NCBI GenBank assembly: GCA_964016985.1 | Contig: OZ024834.1 | Location: 84,319,911 to 84,383,910, forward strand | Source: Anodontia alba | Lineage: Eukaryota > Mollusca > Bivalvia > Lucinida > Lucinidae | Direction of reading: 5' to 3' | Length of the DNA: 64,000 bases | Part shown: positions 45,501 through 54,820 of the stretch, piece after piece | How the letters are laid out: each line of letters starts with the position of its first letter | Position numbering within the stretch: position 1 is the stretch's first letter | The notes under the pieces: model-generated | What the model was told of the DNA's origin: nothing | Databases searched by the model: none | The model's input: only the letters and a program-made list of their open reading frames with translations | Position numbers and translations under genes: made by a program

Positions 45501-47234
45501 TTCTGATTGACCATATCTTGTCAGAAACCATTTGCCCTTTCTGTTTCTATGTTTTGTTCTCAAATAATAACCCTAAAATTAAATTTACGGCCAAAAATTG
45601 GTATGACCCTATGCAATTTCTAGTTCAGTGTCAGCATTGGTTTGAATCCAACTTCATTAGCAAGCAGTTTTAAATATTTTTGTTGGCTTTTCTTTTTCCT
45701 CTGACAAGGAGAAAAACAACTTACAGTAGCATGAGACTGGAGCAGTTGCAATTTGTACACACTTGTGTACATGTATGTTTGGTGGAGAAACAAGAAAAAT
45801 ATTTATCTGGATATGTCGTTTATATACAGTTTTTCTAAACCATTTCTAACTACCGTTGAACCTCAATGGCATGAACATCTTTGGGACCATGGAAATTTGT
45901 TCTAGGTTTGGGTAGTGTAGTAGTGCAGCAAAGCGAAGTACAAATAATTGATATCTGTGTAAATATATAGGGTGCATAATTGACAGTCTAACTGGTGCGG
46001 ACCTTTTAGCCTCGTGGTTATGACGCTCGATTACAGATCCAGTGGTACCTCGTTCGATCCCCGGTTGGAGCACTCACTGGGAATATTTTCTTTACAGGTC
46101 TATTTCTTCTCCAACTACAGGTAGTTTGCCACTGAGGGTTAATCATGGCGCCATGTTAAGATACAAATGGGAATAATATATGGATATCTTTTCCATCTTC
46201 TATAAAATAATGGTTTGTTGACTGTACTCATTAGAATTGCTTCATTGAGGCAATTCTAATGAGTACACAACATACATTTTCATGATAAACAGGAAAAATT
46301 CTTAAAGTATCCCTAAATATTTGTTTTCTTGAGCTGTTGTAAGAATATCCTAGGGACTCAAAAAGTTCGATTAGGCACAATAAACGAGTCCTCGGGTTTG
46401 AGTCATTAAGGTTATACTGTAAAATTTTCTACTTATTGATAAGCAGTGTGAGTGAAATTTTTATTCTTTTTTCAGGGCTGTTTTACAAAAGGGAAAGATT
46501 GGTTAAGAGAAAAATTCCTCATATTGGGACTAAGCGCTATTATTTTAGGGGTTTTACAGGTAAGAAAACATTGTTTTCCTGTAATCACCATATTTATCCC
46601 AAGTATTCGGACACCATAAACCCTTATCGTCCTTGTCCAAAAATTTGAATAAACTCGTTTTATTACTGTAAGGTATTTGATGTGCAACACACAAAAAGGG
46701 CCCTTATGTGCTTTGCAGGCAATGCAGGCCCTGATCAGCCTGTGCATTTGCTCAATGTAAATTTATAGTGTATGTTGACAAACAGAGAATGTCCAGATCA
46801 GACTGTACTAATGCGCACGCTCATTTGGACCTTATGCATATGGTATACATGCCTTTTTCCCATCTTGCGCATCAACTTAAGATTGTTGATATCTTGCTTA
46901 CTACTGCCTGAAAACATGTTGTGGTACTCATTAGAAGTGCCTCGGTGAGGCACTTCTAATGAGTACCACAACATACATTTTCATGGAGAAATAAAAAAAA
47001 AACATTTTCCTGGTACTTTTATCTGGAGCTATATGTAACATCAAAATTTGGCAGTTTGATGGGAAGAGCTTGTTTTAGCATTTTACATTAAATACTTAAA
47101 AACTGTCTGTAAATGTTACCCAGCATTTCTTTTTCGTCCAAGTATATATCAGTTGTTTATTTCTATTTCAGATAATATGTGTTGCAGCTGCGGTTGCCCT
47201 GATTTTCTTCTTGAGAAGGGAGTACACAGTTTAA
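36534..47234 (+). CDS. Tetraspanin, complete, seven coding exons
   Basis: Exons 36534-36596, 39648-39839, 41166-41240, 42574-42657, 45191-45325, 46476-46559 and 47172-47234 are all whole codons (all introns phase 0) and give 231 residues. Membrane segments: about 11-35, 53-74, 84-108 and 197-225. A short first loop (36-52) and a large loop (109-196) separate them. The large loop holds the hallmark CCG (141-143), PDSCC (163-167) and Cys172 and Cys185, giving six Cys, three likely disulfides. One N-glycosylation site, NYT, at 146-148. Length and cysteine pattern match the CD9/CD53/CD63-like class; I cannot choose an ortholog. Tetraspanins organise membrane microdomains and partner proteins at the plasma membrane or late endosomes. 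The cytoplasmic end is RREYTV. Introns of 0.6-3.1 kb are almost entirely MITEs and SINEs. Confidence 0.93.
37369..37648. mobile_element. MITE-A copy in tetraspanin intron 1
   Basis: CATCACGAAAACATGCC left, GTGTGTTTTCGTAATG right. A MITE-F hairpin lies just before it (37244-37310) and another at 38037-38104. Confidence 0.85.
38285..38325 (+). ncRNA. Hammerhead-like motif, decayed
   Basis: CTGAAGA, then a GAC-GTGAA-GTC hairpin, then GAAAC. This is the hammerhead core order CUGAUGA - stem II - GAAA with U-to-A in the first box. Penelope-like retroelements carry such ribozymes (family knowledge). The core change makes it probably inactive. Confidence 0.25.
38630..38881. mobile_element. MITE-A copy, left end eroded
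   Basis: TTCACCACCAAAAAAAATGA onward, intact centre GAACCGCCTCAGCGAGGCGG, right end GGTATGTTTTCGTGATG. Confidence 0.8.
39505..39640. mobile_element. MITE-H copy abutting tetraspanin exon 2
   Basis: GAAAATTGGATTTGACATTT, CATGCAAATTGTCTCCG, then TTTTTTCCCAGCATGCTTAG. Its right end is inside the 3' splice region of intron 1. Confidence 0.7.
39648..39839 (+). CDS. Tetraspanin exon 2 (TM1 end, small loop, TM2)
   Basis: VMGAAMIVVGAYLQISNASY onward to LFGFAGVLMESQCFLGI. Acceptor aatttcag, donor gtaagt. Confidence 0.92.
40061..40333. mobile_element. MITE-A copy in tetraspanin intron 2
   Basis: CATTACGAAAACACGCCTAT left and GGTGTGTTTTTGTAATG right. Centre GAACTGCCTCACCGAGGCAG: the stem pair changed together relative to other copies. 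Confidence 0.88.
40480..40761. mobile_element. MITE-A copy in tetraspanin intron 2
   Basis: TATTGCGAAAACATACC left, GGGCGTGTTTTCATAATG right. Centre decayed (CTGCCTTGGTGAGGTGAG). Confidence 0.82.
41166..41240 (+). CDS. Tetraspanin exon 3 (TM3)
   Basis: YFICVLIIFALEIAAGVIGF then IFYNE. Acceptor tttttcag, donor gtaatt. The Glu within TM3 (LEIAAG) is conserved in the family. Confidence 0.92.
41560..41975. mobile_element. Decayed MITE-B followed by MITE-N in tetraspanin intron 3
   Basis: 41560-41755 is an eroded B. 41770-41975 is N with the long hairpin TAGATCCAGATCAGTTGGCT at 41811-41862 and the flank TTGGCTGGAAATTAGAAGTG. A fragment of the same flank is at 41385-41490. Confidence 0.65.
42239..42417. 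mobile_element. MITE-B copy in tetraspanin intron 3
   Basis: ATAACTCCAGATAAGGCAC left, CTTATCTAGAGCTATG right. The right half of the centre is shortened. Confidence 0.8.
42574..42657 (+). CDS. Tetraspanin exon 4 (large-loop helices A/B)
   Basis: ADGKIKERLLNGLKDEEKRK then YWDEVQTK. Acceptor attttcag, donor gtaagt. A perfect hairpin starts 11 nt past the exon. Confidence 0.9.
42668..42726. repeat. Perfect 27-bp hairpin at the exon 4 splice donor
   Basis: Arm 42668-42694 (GGGAACAAACAATTCAACC onward) is an exact complement of arm 42700-42726 with a 5-nt loop CTAAT. It starts 11 nt after the last base of exon 4. No second copy noticed in the window. Confidence 0.9.
42912..43315. mobile_element. 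MITE-B split by MITE-I
   Basis: The outer B ends are TCATAGCTCCAGATAAGG and CTTATCTGGAGCTATGAG. Inside, 42958-43184 is MITE-I (GAACCAGTGCATGACAAAAA to TTCTGGCTCA), which resumes B at CTGATTTCTCCATGAAAAC. The second copy of I at 49362-49594 confirms the inner boundary. Confidence 0.8.
43513..44115 (+). mobile_element. SINE-like element X, interrupted
   Basis: It starts AGCAGGGGATGGCCGGGTG, passes a pyrimidine-rich tract, and ends GACATGTCGTTAAACCCC plus AACACAATC. That tail is cut by SINE-1 at 43784-44090. The head is not tRNA-like; its origin is unknown. Confidence 0.5.
43784..44090 (+). mobile_element. SINE-1 copy A, full length, with 14-bp target duplication
   Basis: tRNA-derived head: box-A-like TGGCTCAGTTGGATGCGC and box-B GGGTTCAACCCCC. 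Body GAAGGGCAGTTGTCAGTTTC, tail GTAAAACCTCAACACAAACA. ATGTCGTTAAACCC flanks it perfectly at 43770-43783 and 44091-44104. Confidence 0.92.
44491..44793 (+). mobile_element. SINE-1 copy B
   Basis: GCCAGCCTTGGTGGCTCAGT start, box-B region slightly mutated (GGGTTAGATCCCTG), same body and tail as copy A. No clear target duplication. Confidence 0.88.
44852..45097. mobile_element. MITE-O copy
   Basis: CACCTAATAAGGGCACAC left and GACTGTGCCCTTATAGG right. Centre GAATTGCCTCGACTTGTCGA plus complement, homologous to the A/B/C centre. Confidence 0.65.
45191..45325 (+). CDS. Tetraspanin exon 5 (CCG and PxSCC motifs)
   Basis: ERCCGVTNYTDWYYIIDNDY, then PLAVPDSCCDGPICGLQGYK and VAYDE. The diagnostic tetraspanin exon. 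Confidence 0.95.
45852..46421. mobile_element. MITE-C copy with a tRNA-like insertion
   Basis: CCGTTGAACCTCAATGGCAT left, GAGTCATTAAGGTTATACTG right, centre AGAATTGCTTCATTGAGGCA. About 45918-46128 is foreign and holds a tRNA-like block at 45993-46072 (TTTTAGCCTCGTGGTTATGA; CGTTCGATCCCCGG). Confidence 0.65.
45993..46072 (+). mobile_element. tRNA-related SINE fragment (not a tRNA gene)
   Basis: Box-A-like TTAGCCTCGTGGTTATGACG and box-B-like CGTTCGATCCC with correct spacing. However, the acceptor and anticodon stems do not pair into a cloverleaf and it sits inside a transposon. Confidence 0.45.
46476..46559 (+). CDS. Tetraspanin exon 6 (last loop Cys, start of TM4)
   Basis: GCFTKGKDWLREKFLILGLS then AIILGVLQ. 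Acceptor ttttttcag, donor gtaag. Confidence 0.92.
46905..47036. mobile_element. MITE-B copy in tetraspanin intron 6
   Basis: AACATGTTGTGGTACTCATT, centre GTGCCTCGGTGAGGCAC, right end CTTTTATCTGGAGCTATATG. MITE-P (46675-46850) lies just before it. Confidence 0.78.
47172..47234 (+). CDS. Tetraspanin exon 7 (end of TM4, tail, stop)
   Basis: IICVAAAVALIFFLRREYTV, then TAA at 47232-47234. Acceptor ctatttcag. Confidence 0.92.
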   Translation: MICVAAAVALIFFLRREYTV

Positions 47235-47442
47235 AATCCTCAGCATTTTCCGTGGCCATTTATTTGCTAAAATATCAGCTGAATAGAGTGCAATGACAAT
47301 TCTGAAAATACTCAACAAGTGAATTTTTGAAGTAAATTTGGAATTACTTACAGTTAGTCTGTGATGAACTAAGTATGCATAATCAGCGCTGTGACAAGAG
47401 AAGACTAAATGACTTAAACATGCATAAACTAAAGGGCCTTAA

Positions 47443-47448
47443 AATAAA
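47443..47448 (+). terminator. Candidate tetraspanin poly(A) signal AATAAA
   Basis: First AATAAA after the stop, 209 nt downstream, in TTAAAATAAACATTTG. A short 3' UTR free of repeats precedes it. Confidence 0.5.
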
Positions 47449-47784
47449 CATTTGACTGATTCTTGTTACAACATTATACAAGTGAATCTTATTCTATTGG
47501 CCAATAATCTTTCTTATCAACTTCTGTTAGTGAAAGATATATTGGTAGTTATATAGCACATAAAATAGTTACAGACTGACCAAATGGACCAGTTGCTCTA
47601 AGATTTACATTTAATGTGCAACATGGGATAAAGGCCCTTATTCCATATGCAAACAGGGAAGGTCTAGATGAGGATGCACAGCTGTACAGTCTGATCGGGA
47701 CATTCTCTGTTTGTTGACATATACTACAGTATCCATTAATTCTGTAAGCAGACAGCCAAGTCTGCATGCCAAATTCTTTCTGTA

Positions 47785-47872
47785 AAGGGGTTTACTTTTA
47801 AGAAAAGAATTTGCTCCCTTAGGGAGCAAAATCTTTCCTTAAAAAGTAAACCTCTTTTCTAAAGGGAACAAA
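47785..47872. repeat. Palindrome with CTCCCTTAGGGAGC centre
   Basis: GGTTTACTTTTAAGAAAAGA pairs with TCCTTAAAAAGTAAACC. Related pieces are at 20606-20645, 54020-54065 and 62030-62080. Confidence 0.65.
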
Positions 47873-48036
47873 AGCAGTTTTGACAAGAGTTTTCTCTCCT
47901 GAAAGTGATCATTTCCCCTGAACATACTGATTGTCAGGTGAACTTCTGAATATTGGCAGATGAGTATAAATAATAGCCTTATATTGCCCCATTAAGCACC
48001 ACAACAAGCAAAAAGTTGCCTTATATTCAAATAATC

Positions 48037-48612
48037 TTTACTCAGATTAGACTGGTTCATTGCATCTTAAACAAGCTTGACTCAGATCAGACTGGTTTAT
48101 TTCAATTTCATGCACACTTAACTCAAATCAGACTGGTTCATTGCATCTGCATGCAAGGTTGACTGAGATCAGACTGCTTTGTTGCATCTGCATGCAAGCT
48201 TTACTCAGATCAGACTGGTTTATTGCATCTTTCTAAAAGTTTGATTCAGACCAGACTGGTTTATTGTATTTTCACACAAGCTTGACTCAGATCAAACTGG
48301 TTTATTGCATCTGCATTCAAGCTTATATCAGACTGGTTTATTTCATCTCCAGAAAAGCTTAAGTCATATCAGAGTGGTTTATTGCATCTTCATACAAGCT
48401 TGACTCAGATCAGACTGGCTTACAGGTTCTGCACATATGGTTGACTCCAATCAGATTGGTTGACTCAGCTCAGCGTTGACTCAGATCAGCATCAGCATAC
48501 AAGCTTGACTCAGATCAGACTGGCTTACTGCATCCAGACACAAGCTTAACTCAGGTCAGACTGGTTTAATACATCTTCACACTAGCTTGACTCAGATCAG
48601 ATTGATGATTCT
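48037..48612 (+). repeat. ~41-bp minisatellite, about 14 copies
   Basis: The unit contains CTTGACTCAGATCAGACTGG and TTTATTGCATCT. Measured spacings are 40-41 bp. Copies are 80-95% alike by eye. It ends in the right arm of a MITE-B (48605-48675). Confidence 0.9.
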
Positions 48613-48937
48613 AATAAGTACTCACATCATATGTTTTGGTTCACAAAAGCTCCTAAACTATTATCACCTTATCTGGCACTATGTTTAGTCCAAGTCAATT
48701 TATTTCACATACCATATACCATAAGGTAACATATTTTGCTTGTTGTGGTTCAGTTTGATTTGTATGCAGTATACTGTTTGTATATATTTATGTATGATGC
48801 TTGTTATAGAGAATGGAAGTTCTTTAAATGTACACATATTTTTATACAAAGATAGAAGAGTAAAAAAATATTACACTCTTAGATGATTCAGTTGTATTTT
48901 CTCCTGATCTGACCTCATTCGAGTTTAATTCTTTGGA

Positions 48938-49238
48938 GCTAGCCTTGGTGCTCAGTTGGATGCGTGTCCGACTGGTGATCAGGAGGTTGCGGGTTCTACC
49001 CCCTCCGGGTCGGCAACATTCTTTCCTGGAGATTTGACCATGAAATATTTTCTATTTATTCTCTCCCTTCTGCTGATTCAAGAAGGGCAGTTGTCAGTTT
49101 CTGGCAAAAGAATGTGCTCAATACTGGTTAGCCACTTAGAGGACTAAACGTGCCTAGTGAAAGTGTGGTTAGGTAAACTGACTGTGCTTGACATGACCCC
49201 ATTGGGTTGACTGGGCCTTAAAACCTCAACACAAACAA
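48938..49238 (+). mobile_element. SINE-1 copy C
   Basis: GCTAGCCTTGGTGCTCAGTT start, box-B GGGTTCTACCCC, body and tail as copy A. Confidence 0.88.
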
Positions 49239-49361
49239 TTTTGTTCCTTGGAATGTACAAGTACCTTGTTTGCTTCGTATGGGATGCAACATATTCAGTG
49301 TTTTGTAATCAATTTAGACTTCTTAAAGTAAAATAATTGTGCCTCAGACTGCCTTCTGATT

Positions 49362-49594
49362 TGAGCCAGCACACGACAAAACCTACAATAAGACTTGTGT
49401 GTCCAGCAAAGACTCAGATCAACCTGCGCATATGTGCAGTCTGATCAGTCTTTGCTGATTGCATGTGCCTTCTACAACCTCCAGGCTATCTAGAGGGATA
49501 AACGAGAACCTTTGCTATACTGGGTGGATGTACAGGCTGATCTGAGTCTTTGCTGGTCATACATGTCTTGTAGGTTTTGTCATGCACTGGCTCA
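49362..49594. mobile_element. MITE-I copy
   Basis: TGAGCCAGCACACGACAAAA left and TTTTGTCATGCACTGGCTCA right, near-perfect inverted ends of 30 bp with CCTACAATAAGACTTGTGTG. Confidence 0.85.
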
Positions 49595-50061
49595 TTTCAT
49601 AAATGTAAGATGTGGAGAACATATTGGGGCCACTGTAGGCAATTTACTTTAGACATGAATAATGCCTGGAAAACTAGAAATGTGTGTTTGTAAAACTTTA
49701 CAATGTATGCCTACAAATATATGCTTGTCCCTACAAAATGCCAAAGTTGAAAAGGGGCATAACATTCAAATAAAAGTTAATCAAGTGATCAACTCCTGAG
49801 CATCAGTAAACTCGCCAAATTTCATGGTCAGCTAAAATAGTTGAGATATCTGACACAATTTCATTATATTTTACAAGTGGCATAACTCCAGCTGAAGTTT
49901 TTTCAGAAGTTAACTAGATCTTGTTTTCAATATGAAAACAGATGTCTTTCGTACCCCCATTTAGGATACTACTTTGTACAATTAGAGTTATTAATACACA
50001 AGAATGACAGAAATCACTGTTTACAATGTTGGAAAGGGCTGTAAGTATTTACAACATTCAA

Positions 50062-50306
50062 CGAGCCCCCGTAGCCTAGTGGATAAGAGAGATGACTCTT
50101 GATCCATTAGGTTTCTCACCGCTGTGGTTCGAGCCTGGCTCGGGTCATATGTGGGAAAGCCAAGTTCTGCTTACGGATGGTCAGGTGGTTCTTCTCCGGG
50201 TTCTCCGGTTTTCGCCTACCTTCGCTGAACGATCGGCTCGATATAAGTGAAATATTCTTGAAAGGCCATAAAACCCAAATCAAAAAAAAAAAAAAAAAAA
50301 AAAAAA
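50062..50306 (+). mobile_element. SINE-2, tRNA-derived, with poly-A tail and 14-bp target duplication
   Basis: Box A GTAGCCTAGTGGATAAGAG, box B GTGGTTCGAGCCTGG, tail GCCATAAAACCCAAATC plus about 25 A. TTTACAACATTCAA flanks both sides exactly (50048-50061, 50307-50320), so a recent insertion. Confidence 0.93.
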
Positions 50307-50514
50307 TTTACAACATTCAAAGGGTCTAACAGGTTTTCAGGTAACAGAGCTGACACAATATGACTGAAACCACTTTACAATGTTCAAAGGGCAGTAACTG
50401 CAAAAGTAGATAAGAGTTGTGGTGGTTAACATTTCTGTAAAATTTGATGAAATGAAAATTGTTGGTAAGCAGCGCTTATTAGATACCCCCAGCATAAATC
50501 ATAAAACTTTTTTC

Positions 50515-51830
50515 TATCAAAATTTAAGTTTCAAAGTGCCAGCGTGACCTTGAAAATAAAGTCAAAGTCACCAACATCTAATAAAATGAAAATAAGGTCA
50601 AGAACACCAAAAGCTAATGAAAATGAGGTCAAGGTCACAAAAATCTAATCACTTCTTTCCCATGTCCTAACGATGTATCTGTACTAGTTTGTTAAATTTC
50701 CAGCCATTGGTTCAAGATATAGTGTGCACAAGCTTTTCTCTATCAAAATTTGAGTTTCAAAGTGCCAGTGTGACGTTGAAAATGAGATAAAGGTCACCTA
50801 AATCTAATCACTTCTTTCCCCAATCTCAATGATATATCTCTGCTAGTTTAGTCCAATGCCATCTGTTGATTCATGAGATAGAATGCACACAAGACTCACT
50901 TATTGAGTATTTATAATGTTGTGACCTTGAAAATAAGGTCAAGGTCACCAAAATCTAATCACTTCTTTCCACGATCCTGATGATTTATCTATGCTAGTCT
51001 GGTCAAATTCCAGCCATTGGTTAAAGAGATAGTGTACACACATTATTTTTACAGCGCTCAATTTTGGAGTCTTTATAATGTAGTGACCTTGAAAATGAGG
51101 TCATGGTCACAAAAATCTATTCACTTCTTTTCCATGTCCTAACAATGTATGGGTGCTAGTTTGTTAAAATTCCAGCCATTGGTTCAATATATAGTGCGCA
51201 CACAAGCTTTTTTCTATCAAAATTTGAGTTTCAAAGTGCCAGTGTGACCTTGAAAACGAAATAAAGGTCACCAAAATCTAATCACTTCTTTCCCCAATCC
51301 CAATGATGTATCTATGCTAATTTGGTCTAATTCCATCTATTGATTCATGAGATAGAGTGCACACAAGGCTCACTTTTTGAGTATTTATAACGTAGTGACC
51401 TTGAAAATAAGGTCAAGGTCACCAAAATCTAATCAATTCTTTCCCCCATCCTTAGGATGTATCTATGCTAGTTTGGTCAAATTCCAGCCATTGGTTAAAG
51501 AGATAATGTGCACACAAACTTTTTACAGCATTAACAAGGCTCACTTTTTGAGTATTTATAATGTAGTGACCTTGAAAATAAGGTCAAGGTCACCAAAATC
51601 TAATTACTTCTTTCAACTATCCTTATGATGTATCTGTGCTACTTTGGTCAAATTCCAGCCATTGGTTAAAGAGATAGTGTGCACACAAACTTTTTACTGC
51701 ATTAACAAGGCTCACTTTTTGAGTATTTATAATGTAGTGACCTTGAATATAAGGGCAAGGTTACCAAAATCGAATCATTTCTTTCCCCCATCCTGATAAT
51801 GTATCTGTGCTAGTTTGGTCAAATGTTAGT
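50515..51830 (+). repeat. Degenerate ~150-171-bp tandem array, eight units
   Basis: The block GTGACCTTGA starts near 50544, 50771 (mutated), 50921, 51082, 51246, 51396, 51567 and 51738. Each unit also has CAAAATCTAATCACTTCTTT and AATTCCAGCCATTGGTT. After the last unit comes GGGGCCACACCCCCCTGGCC and unrelated sequence. Confidence 0.85.
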
Positions 51831-52039
51831 ACAAAACAGATTTTGGACCCTGTGGGGCCACACCCCCCTGGCCCTGCCCCCAGGGGTTATATCAAAATTC
51901 TGAATGTGTTCCTCCAGTCCTCATCCATAGGGTTATCGCCTGTGAAAGTTTCGAGATTCTATCTTAAATGGTCTAGGAGCAATGGTGTTACATTACAGCC
52001 AGCCGGCTGTACAGACGCGGGGATAAGGATTTGGAACCT

Positions 52040-53085
52040 GCAAGAATATAGGTAGCCATGTGCATAAAGGTTGCAGAACTCTGAACAAATTTTTATTGCT
52101 AGAGTTACATACCATAGATTTACTTAAGACAGTTTGCCTTATACACATGGCATAGTAGGATTCGTGTCTCCGCAACTTCTAATTTTCAAGATAATGATTT
52201 GAAATTTGCAGTTAAGTAAGAGTATAGGCTGGGCATGTGCATAAATGTCACAGAACTCTGATCAAATTTTTATTGCTAGGGTTACATATCCTAGATTTAC
52301 TAAGAAATTTTGCCTTTTACACATGACATAGTAGGATTCGTGGCTCCACAACTTCTAGTTTTCAAAATAATGATTGGAAACTTGCAGCACTATAGAAAAG
52401 AATATAGGCTGTGCATGTGCATAAAGGTCACATAACTCTGTTAACAAATTATTGTTGCTAGGGGGCTTCATGTCTCCGCAACTTTTACAGTTTTCAAGAT
52501 AATGATTTACCACTTGTAGCAAAGTAAGAATATAGGCAGGGCATGTGCATAAAGGTCACAGAACTCCATACCCCTTATTTACTTAGAAAGCTTGCCATAT
52601 TCAAATTGTATAGAGGAGTTCATCATAGCTACAGATAAGAGGGGGTGTCCACATAATATTTTTCTTATTTCTCCACGAAAACATATGTTGTGGGTACTCA
52701 TTAGAAGCGCCTTGCCGAGGCGCTTCTAATGAGTACCCACAACATATGTTTTTGTGGAGTAATAAGAAAGATATCAGCATTTTTCGGATGAAAAAAGCGC
52801 CCTATCTGTTGCTATGGTTCATGTCTCTGCAGCTTCTACAGTTTTCATGCTTGTGGTTTCAAACTTCGCTACAGAAAAGGTATAGGTTTAGCATATGCAT
52901 GAAGGTCAGAGAACTCTGATTATTAAAAGAATTATATGCCCTTGATTTATTTAATAATTTTGCCTTATGCCTAGCCAAAGCATAATTCATGTTTCTGCAA
53001 CTCTATTACAGATTTCCAGGTCATCTTTTGGAAACTTGCACCATGGCAAGAATACAAGCTGAGCATGTGCATGAAGCCCACGACT
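52040..53085 (+). repeat. Second degenerate tandem array, ~160-180-bp units, split by MITE-B
   Basis: GCATGTGCATAAAGGTCACA-like starts at about 52055, 52231, 52413, 52539, 52893 and 53062, with TTTATTGCTAGGGTTACATA and TCTCCGCAACTTCTA in the units. The larger gap is explained by MITE-B at 52623-52817. Confidence 0.8.
52623..52817. mobile_element. MITE-B copy, best preserved
   Basis: TCATAGCTACAGATAAG left, CTATCTGTTGCTATGG right, full centre AAGCGCCTTGCCGAGGCGCT flanked by GTGGGTACTCATTAG and its complement. Confidence 0.92.
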
Positions 53086-53373
53086 GAAAATGGTCGAATG
53101 ATAAATCTACAAAACCAGTTAAACTGGCAGTAGCGGGGGCATTCATTCCTTTCAGGGATTTTCTAGCCTAGATTTTTATTTTACCCATGTTTGCTTGGAA
53201 ACAATCCGGGGACTACCAACAAAATTTAGTGATGACTGATAATGGAGACAATTACGAGTTGTAGAGCACAGAATTTTAGGAGTAGTCAAAATGCAGAGAA
53301 CCAACTTAAAAATAGAAAGAACTTTGTCTCATTCGCATACTAAAATGTGAACACAAGCACTAGAAGATTGAAA

Positions 53374-54192
53374 GTTGTCATCTGTATCCACATATTTTTC
53401 TTACTTCTCCACATAAACACAAGTTGTGGGCAAGGCACTTCTAATAAGAACCACAACATTCATTGTTGTGGACAAGGTGCTTTTTTGCCGACAAAGCTCT
53501 TTACTTGGAGCTATGAAGTCACAAAAGACTAGTAATCAATTTTTGTTACTTTATTTTCATAGTAATCACATCTGTGATTTATGTAAACAGATATAAAATA
53601 GGCTGACAAAATTACACAAGCCTGGTCATGAGAATATATACCTTATGCCATAGAGACAACTCTTACAAACAAATTTGCTTTCATAGTATTCAAATTCTTC
53701 AAAAATGTGGGCTACTCTTAAAGCATGTCTGTGGAAATACTGTGTTAGACTTTTCCAACTTGTACCATTTCCTAAGAAATTTCAATTTACTTGTCCTGGG
53801 ACAAAGACTTCATAGCTCTAGCTAGAAGAGTCCAGATTATGAGATTTATATTTTGCTTTTGTCTCAAAGAAAACTTATGTTGTGGGTACTCATAAGAAGT
53901 GCCCCACAACATATGTTGTCTTCAAGGGATAAGAAAAATGTCAATTTTCAGGCAAGTAAATCTTGGTTGGACAAATAGATTTCGACTATTGACCGTGAAT
54001 AAGTTAAATACAATTTGATAATGTCACAACTCTCCCTGTGGGAGCAAATTCTTTCCAGTAAGAGTAGCCCCTTCTAATCAGTATCCAAAACATATGTTTT
54101 TTGTGGAAAAATAAGAAAAATATTAACACTTTTTGGCTGAGAAAAAAAGGCACCTTATCTAGAATATATTTGAATAGGCCTGTTTTCGTAAT
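53374..54192. mobile_element. Three decayed MITE copies in a row
   Basis: 53374-53517: B lacking part of its centre. 53811-53960: B (ACTTATGTTGTGGGTACTCA, centre lost). 54064-54192: right half of B (GGCACCTTATCTAGAA) joined to the terminal 25 bp of MITE-A (ATTTGAATAGGCCTGTTTTC). Between 53518 and 53810 nothing is recognised. Confidence 0.6.
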
Positions 54193-54439
54193 GGCAGAAG
54201 GCACATATCTAACGAAATGGCTTACATCATACCTGCAACATCAACAACAAATCATTCAAGAACCATATTTTGTGCGAACATTGAATGCCAAGACCAGTCC
54301 ACATGTTTGCACAGTTTGATCAGAATCCTTCGTTAGATGCTACATGCAACATTGGGCTGCATGTGTGTATTTGGTTTATCCATTTTGCATACTTAAGTAT
54401 ACAGCCAACTGTGCACTTGGCACTTAAAATGACAATAGC

Positions 54440-54590
54440 AATTAGCTGACATTTTGAAGATTTTTTTATCTTATTTTTCAGAGACAATAAGACTACATTT
54501 CATGTGAATTGTCTGCCTAGCAGATGATTCAATTGAAATGTCTTATTTTAAGTGCAAAATAATAATGAAAAAATAGACTGCCTTCTGCTA
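54440..54590. mobile_element. MITE-H relative
   Basis: ATTTCATGTGAATTGTCTGC and GCAGATGATTCAATTGAAAT form the centre, between TTATTTTTCAGAGACAATAA and CTTATTTTAAGTGC. Confidence 0.5.
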
Positions 54591-54820
54591 CAATTTAGCC
54601 TCACACTTTTAGGGCTAACAATTTCTGCATTTCTGAGGCAAATGAAATTTGTGAGCGCACTTTACTTATTACTGCAAATACAGTAAGTATCTACTAATCA
54701 AAATATCCTAAAATGACAAATTTTAAAAGCAAGACAATAATAAACTGGAAGCAATTAAGCAGTCATGAAGTACATTTCAAAGAAACAGATGATACAACTG
54801 GTTAACATCTAAGCATGCAG

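Noticed and set aside
46021..46072. Isolated tRNA gene at 45993-46072
   Set aside because: Pol III boxes are visible but stems do not pair and the block lies inside MITE-C. Kept as a SINE fragment.
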